From positions 62,001 to 126,000 of the forward strand of contig NZ_JBAMHQ010000001.1 of NCBI RefSeq assembly GCF_037081775.1: a stretch of 64,000 bases of DNA, in the 5' to 3' direction. A program made the translations under genes and the position numbers. Each line of letters opens with the position of its first letter. Position 1 is the first letter of the stretch. Below the pieces are notes generated by a model, which saw only the letters and a program-made list of their open reading frames with translations, made no database searches and was not told where the DNA came from. This DNA is from Haladaptatus sp. ZSTT2. Its GTDB lineage: Archaea > Halobacteriota > Halobacteria > Halobacteriales > Halococcaceae. Below are positions 59,410 to 64,000 of the stretch, piece by piece.

Positions 59410-59646
59410 ACCCAAGATATACTCAACTTACCACATTAGTTACGAACCACTTTCACCACCGTCAGGAGACGCCCCCGCATCGTTTACATACGGGGGACTA
59501 CGAGCGTCTCGGACGACTCACGGTTCACCGTCCGTCCGCCCAATTCGGTCAGAAACGGCCCGTTCTGGTTCGCTGACTGGCGGAATTCCGCCGACGTTAA
59601 TTTCCCATTTCACCGACGCATCGCCGTGACGGGTTGTGGTTCTCAC
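59410..59646. repeat. Intergenic region with several inverted repeats
   Basis: Contains CCCCCG (59472-59477) and CGGGGG (59491-59496) as stem arms, an ACGGT-TC-ACCGT repeat at about 59520, and a perfect 14-base palindrome GGCGGAATTCCGCC (59579-59592). No gene is seen. The first two lie towards the promoter side of the tiny gene and the last lies after the 59647 gene. Confidence 0.45.
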
Positions 59647-60258
59647 TTATTCGCTCGCTCCGACGACCTGCTCGTAGGCGAACAGCGGTGCGGCGAACAC
59701 CGACTGAAACTGTGCCGTCGCCTGTTCGGGGTTCTCTGCGAGTAGCTGGATGCATTCTGCCTGCCGGGCGGCCAGTTCGCGGCGAAGGTCGGCAAGGGTC
59801 GTCTCCGCGCCGGAAATGCGGTCGCTCTCCCCGAGGACAAGCAGTAGGTCGTCAACGCCGTCCAGCTCTTCGGTGAGGTGGGCGAACGTCGCGCCGGTTC
59901 CCGCTTCGTTTGGCGCGTAGGCGAACAGCAAGCGCGCGTTATGGATGATTTCCGACGCCTCCTCGTGGAGGTTCGTCTCGGTTCCCACCTTCCGCATATC
60001 GAGTTCGACGCCGACGACGTACACGGCGGGGCCGTCGGGGAGTTCGCCCGCCGCCTCGTGGAGCGCCGCAAGCGCCGGGCCGAACACGATTTCGAAGCGC
60101 TCGTCGTCCATCCGCAAGAGATCTGCACCAATCGCGTCCGCGCGGTCTTGATTCGGCGTGAGCAACGCGGCCACCTGTGGCGACACCGTCGCCTCGGCCG
60201 TCGGGTCGTCCTCCGTGACCGTCACGCCCGTGTTCGAAAGCAGAGAGTCCTCGGACAT
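59647..60258 (-). CDS. Hypothetical haloarchaeal protein
   Basis: 203 residues, starting MSEDSLLSNTGVTVTEDDPT. A central alpha/beta segment (AVYVVGVELDMRKVGTETNL, then HEEASEIIHNARLLFAYAPN) is followed by DDLLLVLGESDRISGAETTL and a final helix ending AAPLFAYEQVVGAS. No membrane helix and no known catalytic motif is seen. It is divergent from the RadA-like gene at 60457 and lies beside the PolB2 cassette. I do not recognise the family. Confidence 0.68.
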   Translation of the reverse strand: MSEDSLLSNTGVTVTEDDPTAEATVSPQVAALLTPNQDRADAIGADLLRMDDERFEIVFGPALAALHEAAGELPDGPAVYVVGVELDMRKVGTETNLHEEASEIIHNARLLFAYAPNEAGTGATFAHLTEELDGVDDLLLVLGESDRISGAETTLADLRRELAARQAECIQLLAENPEQATAQFQSVFAAPLFAYEQVVGASE

Positions 60259-60380
60259 GGTGGTGCGTTCACCGGCGAGCGGTAAAATCCTACACGTTCA
60301 CAGGAAATTCACTTCCGGCAGGTGACTTTCTCCATCTACCACACCAAAACCCACAGGCAGCGAGCCAACATTGACCACCG

Positions 60381-60409
60381 CCATCCCCACTTTCACCGTG
60401 GGTGGATGG
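60381..60409 (+). promoter_or_regulatory. Imperfect inverted repeat before the PolB2 cassette
   Basis: CCATCCCCAC (60381-60390) pairs with GTGGGTGGATGG (60398-60409), with a 2-base bulge and a 7-base loop. It lies about 48-76 bases upstream of the first cassette gene. A CACTATTC TATA-like box follows at about 60422. It could be an operator or part of the divergent transcript. Confidence 0.35.
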
Positions 60410-60456
60410 GTCGCCGTTATCCCACTATTCTGCGACTGTTCACCCACGAATAACGC

Positions 60457-61128
60457 ATGACTGTTGGCTCCTACTCCTCGGCCCTGCCTTCGCTCGGGGA
60501 CGGCGTGACGCAGTTACACCGTCCTGCAGGGCGGTCGCTGGCGCTTCCACAACTCGTCGTCAACGACCTGCTCACTGGCGAGGGCGAAACGCTCTGGATT
60601 GATACCCACGAGACAGCCTCGACCTACGCGCTTTACGACCTCGCCCCAAGCGAACACGCGCTGTGCGGCGTCCGCATCGCGCGGGCCTTTACTGCCTACC
60701 AGCACCACACCCTTGTCTGCGAACTCGTCGCGCAAACCACGCCCGAGACGAAGTTGCTCGTCGTCCCCGAAATCGACGCGCTGTACGCTGACGACGACGT
60801 GCCCGACTACGAGGGCGAAGACTTGCTCAGGGCGTCGTTGACTATCCTGCGCGAACTCGCCATGTCGCTCGGCGTTCGCGTGCTCGTCACGTCGGCAGGA
60901 ACCAGCCTTTCACCCCTCGTCGCTGCCCACGCGGACACCGAGATTACGTGCACTGAAACCGCCCTCGGTTATCGCTACGAAGCCCCCGACTTCGAGACGC
61001 TCGTCTACTGGGGCGAGGGCTTCTGGCAGACGACGATTCCGTACTGGGTCGAACTGTTCGGGTCTGTCGATGAGTTCGACCCCGTCATCACCGCCGCCGA
61101 CAACGGCTGGTTCGACGCGGAGGCCTGA
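60457..61128 (+). CDS. RadA/RecA-like protein without Walker A motif
   Basis: 223 residues. The core is RecA-like: GVRIARAFTAYQHHTLVCEL resembles the RadA segment IYVARAFNSDHQ, KLLVVPEIDALYADD sits at Walker B (with Glu-Ile-Asp in place of the usual Asp-Ser), and GVRVLVTSAGTS is the following strand. The Walker A site is replaced by GEGETLWIDTHETAST, so ATP use is doubtful. It is first in the cassette with an 86-residue gene and PolB2. I infer a non-catalytic RecA-fold partner of a polymerase. Confidence 0.72.
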   Translation: MTVGSYSSALPSLGDGVTQLHRPAGRSLALPQLVVNDLLTGEGETLWIDTHETASTYALYDLAPSEHALCGVRIARAFTAYQHHTLVCELVAQTTPETKLLVVPEIDALYADDDVPDYEGEDLLRASLTILRELAMSLGVRVLVTSAGTSLSPLVAAHADTEITCTETALGYRYEAPDFETLVYWGEGFWQTTIPYWVELFGSVDEFDPVITAADNGWFDAEA

Positions 61129-61131
61129 GCC

Positions 61132-61392
61132 GTGGGCCGGACGAATCCGACCTATCGACAGTTCCTCCGGCGCTATGAGACGCGCATGGCTCCCTTCCGC
61201 CGGGCGCTCAGAGCCGACCCCCAGCCGCAGTTCGACCGCCTGCTCGCCCGCGCCGAGGAGTACGCAGACGCCGCAAGCTACCTGAACGCCCCCGACCCAG
61301 AGCGCGCAATCATTTTTTCGATGCTGCTCTTTCAAGAACGCGAACTCGCCGCGCTGCGCGACCACCACACCCACTCAGATAGCGAGCGATGA
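61132..61392 (+). CDS. Small helical protein of the PolB2 cassette
   Basis: 86 residues, GTG start at 61132, 3 bases after the RadA-like stop. It is rich in Arg and Ala: PTYRQFLRRYETRMAPFRRA, then LARAEEYADAASYLNAPDPE and a final helix IIFSMLLFQERELAALRDHH. All-helical and charged, it may link the other two proteins. The stop overlaps the polB2 ATG by 4 bases (ATGA at 61389-61392), so it is translated together with it. Function unknown. Confidence 0.72.
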   Translation: MGRTNPTYRQFLRRYETRMAPFRRALRADPQPQFDRLLARAEEYADAASYLNAPDPERAIIFSMLLFQERELAALRDHHTHSDSER

Positions 61393-63250
61393 CGTTCACC
61401 ATCGACTTCCTCGGAGACGAGGTAGTCGAGTGGCGAAAAACTCCTGACACTGTCGAGGCAACGCGAGTCACTGAGTATCGACCACGCCTCTACGTGGCTG
61501 GCCCGGTAGACGCCCGCGAGTGGCTGGAAGCACGCCTCCGCACCGACCCAAAAGTTGCGCACATCGCCACCGAGCAGTGGCGGCTCGACTTACTCGCGGA
61601 CGCTCCCGACTCCGTGCTCCGCGTCGATGTCGAACGAATCGACGACGTCCAACCGCTCGCCCGTGAACTGCGCCACACCCACGAACGCGGGCGGTTCGCC
61701 CCCGGGACGTTCCGGCTGTTCAACGTCGATTTCGCCCCGCAGTTTCGCTACTGTTTGGAGCGGGGAATCGACCCGACACCCAAGTACCCACTTTCGACGT
61801 TCTCGATTCGTCTCTCTGAAAAGGCGCTCGCAGACGGTGACCTCTCACACATCACGCTCAACGGTGAGGACGTGAAAGGGGCGGAATCCGCGGTGTTACA
61901 GGCACTTCGCCACCGTCTCGACGGTGACGACCCGGACGTGCTCGTCGTGAGTAACGGCGACGTGATTCCCCTCCTCGGGCGGAAAGCAGACGACCTCGAC
62001 GTGTCGCTCTCGCTCGGCCGCTTGCCCGGCTGGTCGCAGCTCGCGGGCGAAAACACCTATCAGAGCTACGGGCAGGTCGGCTTCTCTGCGGCCAGAGACA
62101 ACGTCCCCGGCCGGGTCGTCCTCGACATCTCGAACAGCTTTCTCTGGTCGAAATCGAATCTCGATGGGTTGCTCGACCTCGTCTCCCGGTCGTGGCGACC
62201 CTTTCAGGAGACTGGCTGGGGAAGCATTGGAACCATTCTCACGTCCGTCCAGATTCGGGAAGCGCTTGCTCGCGGCGTTCTCATCCCGTGGAACAAGTGG
62301 GACCCAGAGGGGTTCAAAGACGTGCGCACCCTCCACGCCGCAGACCGCGGCGGGTTCATCTTCGAACCACGGGTCGGCCTCCACGAGAACGTCTACGAGG
62401 TGGACTTTGCCTCCCTCTATCCCACCATCATCTGTCGGCACAACATCAGTCCGGAGACGGTGTGTTGTTCTTGCGACCGTGAGCACACAGTCGTTCCTGA
62501 ACTCGGCTACGAACTCTGTGACCGCCCGGGCTTTCTCCCGGCGACCCTCCAGCCGATTTTGGACGACCGGGCACAGTTCAAAGCCCGCCTCGCGGCAAAC
62601 CCGCCCGAGGCAGAACGCGCCTCGCTTGAAGCGCGTGTCAGCGCGCTCAAGTGGATTCTCGTCACGTGCTTTGGCTATCAGGGCTACCGAAACGCCAAAT
62701 TCGGGCGCATCGAGTGCCACGAAGCCATCAAAGCCTACGCCCGCGACATCCTCCTCCGGTCGAAGGTTCACCTCGAAGAGGTCGGGTGGGAAATCGTCCA
62801 CGGTATCGTTGATAGCCTCTCCTGCTCGACACGCTCGACAGATACCGCGACGCAGCAACCGTCTGCGACCGCCTCCGTCAGCACCTCCGCGTGCTTCGCC
62901 GCGGTGACGTAGACCCGAACTCACTGGTTATCAGAAAGCGCGTCTCGAAGCCCCTCGCGGGCTACAGCCAGCGCACCCACACCGTCTCTGCCCTTCAACG
63001 GTACGCCCAGCACGGGATGACACGAAATCCCGGCCAAGACGTACGCTACGTCGTGGTGAACGACGGCGCGCGCTCAGCAGAGCGCGTTCGCCTGCATTTT
63101 GAGGAATGTGACGATTACGACGCCGACTACTACGAAACGCTTCTCATCCGCGCAGCAGAGAGCGTCGTCTCACCGCTCGGCTGGAATCGAGACCGAATCA
63201 GGCATTACCTTCGGGGCGACCGGCAACTCGGCTTGTCTGCGTTTGACTGA
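61389..63250 (+). pseudogene. polB2: PolB2, B-family DNA polymerase, frame-broken after motif C
   Basis: The first frame, 61389-62912, holds polymerase motif A (YEVDFASLYPTIICRHNIS, Asp339), motif B (LKWILVTCFGYQGYRNAKFG) and motif C (VHGIVDS, Asp475). It then runs into nonsense, LSCSTRSTDTATQ. From 62816 another frame reads LLLDTLDRYRDAATVCDRLR on to RKRVSKPLAGYSQRTHTVSA and ends LGLSAFD at 63250, the C-terminal thumb. Between the two blocks, relatives have roughly 80-100 further residues by my recollection. So an internal deletion plus frameshift is likely; assembly error is possible. The exonuclease domain appears degenerate, as usual in PolB2. Confidence 0.8.
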
Positions 63251-63268
63251 ATCTCTTTCGTAGCCGTG

Positions 63269-63580
63269 TTAGCGCGTTTCGCCGGGATACTCCACGTCTT
63301 CGCCGGCTCCGTCAAGCGCCATATGCAGTGTATCGTCGGTTTCGATCGCTTCGAGGCCGTCTACGCCGGTGATTGCTTGCACGTTCTCGTGGTCTGCGAC
63401 GACCTTGAGCCCACCTGTTGAGAGGCGCTTTACCACGTCGCCGCCCGCGGCTTCGACGGCTGCGGCCACGCGGTCGCCGTCGGACTCGCTTTGCCCATCG
63501 GGAAATCGAAGAATGAGCGTGACGGTCTCGCCAGCGTGTGGTTCCTCGATGATTGCTCGAACGGGGCGCGAGAGGTACAT
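63269..63580 (-). CDS. Hypothetical small protein
   Basis: 103 residues (MYLSRPVRAIIEEPHAGETV, then RFPDGQSESDGDRVAAAVEA and STGGLKVVADHENVQAITGV). The alternation of strands and helices suggests a ferredoxin-like or ACT-like alpha/beta fold. It is acidic and soluble. It lies after the PEBP gene on the same strand, about 43 bases later. I do not recognise the family. Confidence 0.65.
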   Translation of the reverse strand: MYLSRPVRAIIEEPHAGETVTLILRFPDGQSESDGDRVAAAVEAAGGDVVKRLSTGGLKVVADHENVQAITGVDGLEAIETDDTLHMALDGAGEDVEYPGETR

Positions 63581-63622
63581 GGCTGGGAGTACGCACTCAT
63601 GCGTAATCAGTTCCCCTTTCTC

Positions 63623-64000
63623 TCATGGCGCGTAGGTGCCAGTCAGCAACGACTCTGCGAGGACGTGCCCCTCCATCGCGGATTGCAGGTCGGCTTTCGT
63701 CGCGCCCGCTTCGAGCGAGAGCGTCTTGTCGAGCGCGTAGGCGAAAAACCGGTAGGTGTGTGCTTTGTCCGGTGGACTCGGCCCGCCATAGCCCGACTCG
63801 CCAAAACTGTTCTTTCCTACTGTCGCGCCCGCCTGATTCCACCCCTCCGAAATCTCGGTCATCGTCGGGGCTACGTTCCAGACCACCCAGTGGTCCCACA
63901 CCTTTCTCGCAGGCTCCATCGCGTCCGGGTCGTCCATAACGAGCGCGAGCGACTGTGTCCCCTCGGGCACGCCCGCAATCGAGAGCGGCGGGTTCACATT
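63623..64000 (-). CDS. YbhB/YbcL-family (Raf kinase inhibitor-like) protein, 5' end missing
   Basis: The frame continues past the right edge, so only the C-terminal 125 residues are seen. NVNPPLSIAGVPEGTQSLAL then DDPDAMEPARKVWDHWVVWN are the PEBP ligand-pocket motifs, followed by GKNSFGESGYGGPSPPDKAH and the TYRFFAYALDKTLSLEAG segment. PEBP-type proteins bind phospholipid-like or phosphorylated ligands; the prokaryotic function is unclear. The GTG at 63997 is not the real start, because NVNPPLS is internal to the family. Confidence 0.88.
   Translation of the reverse strand, partial: NVNPPLSIAGVPEGTQSLALVMDDPDAMEPARKVWDHWVVWNVAPTMTEISEGWNQAGATVGKNSFGESGYGGPSPPDKAHTYRFFAYALDKTLSLEAGATKADLQSAMEGHVLAESLLTGTYAP

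Overview
This window is a stretch of a haloarchaeal (class Halobacteria) chromosome. The evidence is acidic, lysine-poor proteins throughout, Tat-type lipoprotein signals, HTH-10 (bacterio-opsin-activator type) regulators, CetZ, UPF0058, a DR2241/CbiX pair, many TATA boxes about 27 bases before a start codon (leaderless transcripts), and an archaeosine-type preQ0 operon. By eye the G+C is only moderately high for a haloarchaeon. I cannot name the genus.

Layout. 1-6090: a menaquinone block on the minus strand (menF, menD, then menB and the start of menA), split by an Orc1/Cdc6 gene. 6122-12682: a sulfite-oxidase-like molybdoenzyme, small haloarchaeal proteins, a large EP-repeat coiled-coil protein, a winged-helix regulator, purA and a Trm112-like zinc protein. 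12679-15777: DR2241/CbiX and a LeuA-family enzyme. 15770-21930: a carbohydrate-type ABC transporter (binding protein, two permeases, ATPase) translationally coupled to a CaiB-type CoA transferase and headed by an HTH-10 regulator. 22015-32477: cysS with a PAS-domain relic upstream, lipoproteins, CorA, MscS, an O-methyltransferase, an acyl-CoA ligase and glutamate dehydrogenase. 32740-34395: a SUI1-type factor and a stand-alone EF-1alpha. 34519-42429: an SDR, acyl-CoA dehydrogenase, lactonase-like MBL protein, and an RND exporter with its NEW3-type partner. 42816-46146: 2-oxoacid:ferredoxin oxidoreductase (alpha and beta) followed by an Lrp regulator. 46207-53104: SRPBCC protein, flavoprotein, EamA, RtcA, a frameshifted lipoprotein, CetZ, SprT-like protein and an HTH-10 regulator. 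53440-54317: two very small genes and HxlR. 54405-56917: queD-queE-folE-queC (preQ0 for archaeosine). 57258-59264: a regulator with a complete LOV photosensor signature. 60457-63250: a RadA/RecA-like protein without a Walker A motif, an 86-residue protein and a B-family polymerase (PolB2) in one coupled operon. 63269-64000: two minus-strand genes, the last cut by the window edge.

The most interesting element is the 60457-63250 cassette. A degenerate RecA-like protein plus a small helical protein plus a lesion-bypass-type polymerase resembles, by analogy only, the bacterial ImuA/ImuB/DnaE2 mutasome. In this sequence the polymerase frame is broken just after catalytic motif C, apparently by an internal deletion. 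Other points of note: the LOV regulator; palindromes between promoter and start of the ABC operon; a 7-codon leaderless upstream ORF overlapping the Trm112 gene; several sub-60-codon genes; a PAS relic; and a one-base frameshift in a lipoprotein gene.
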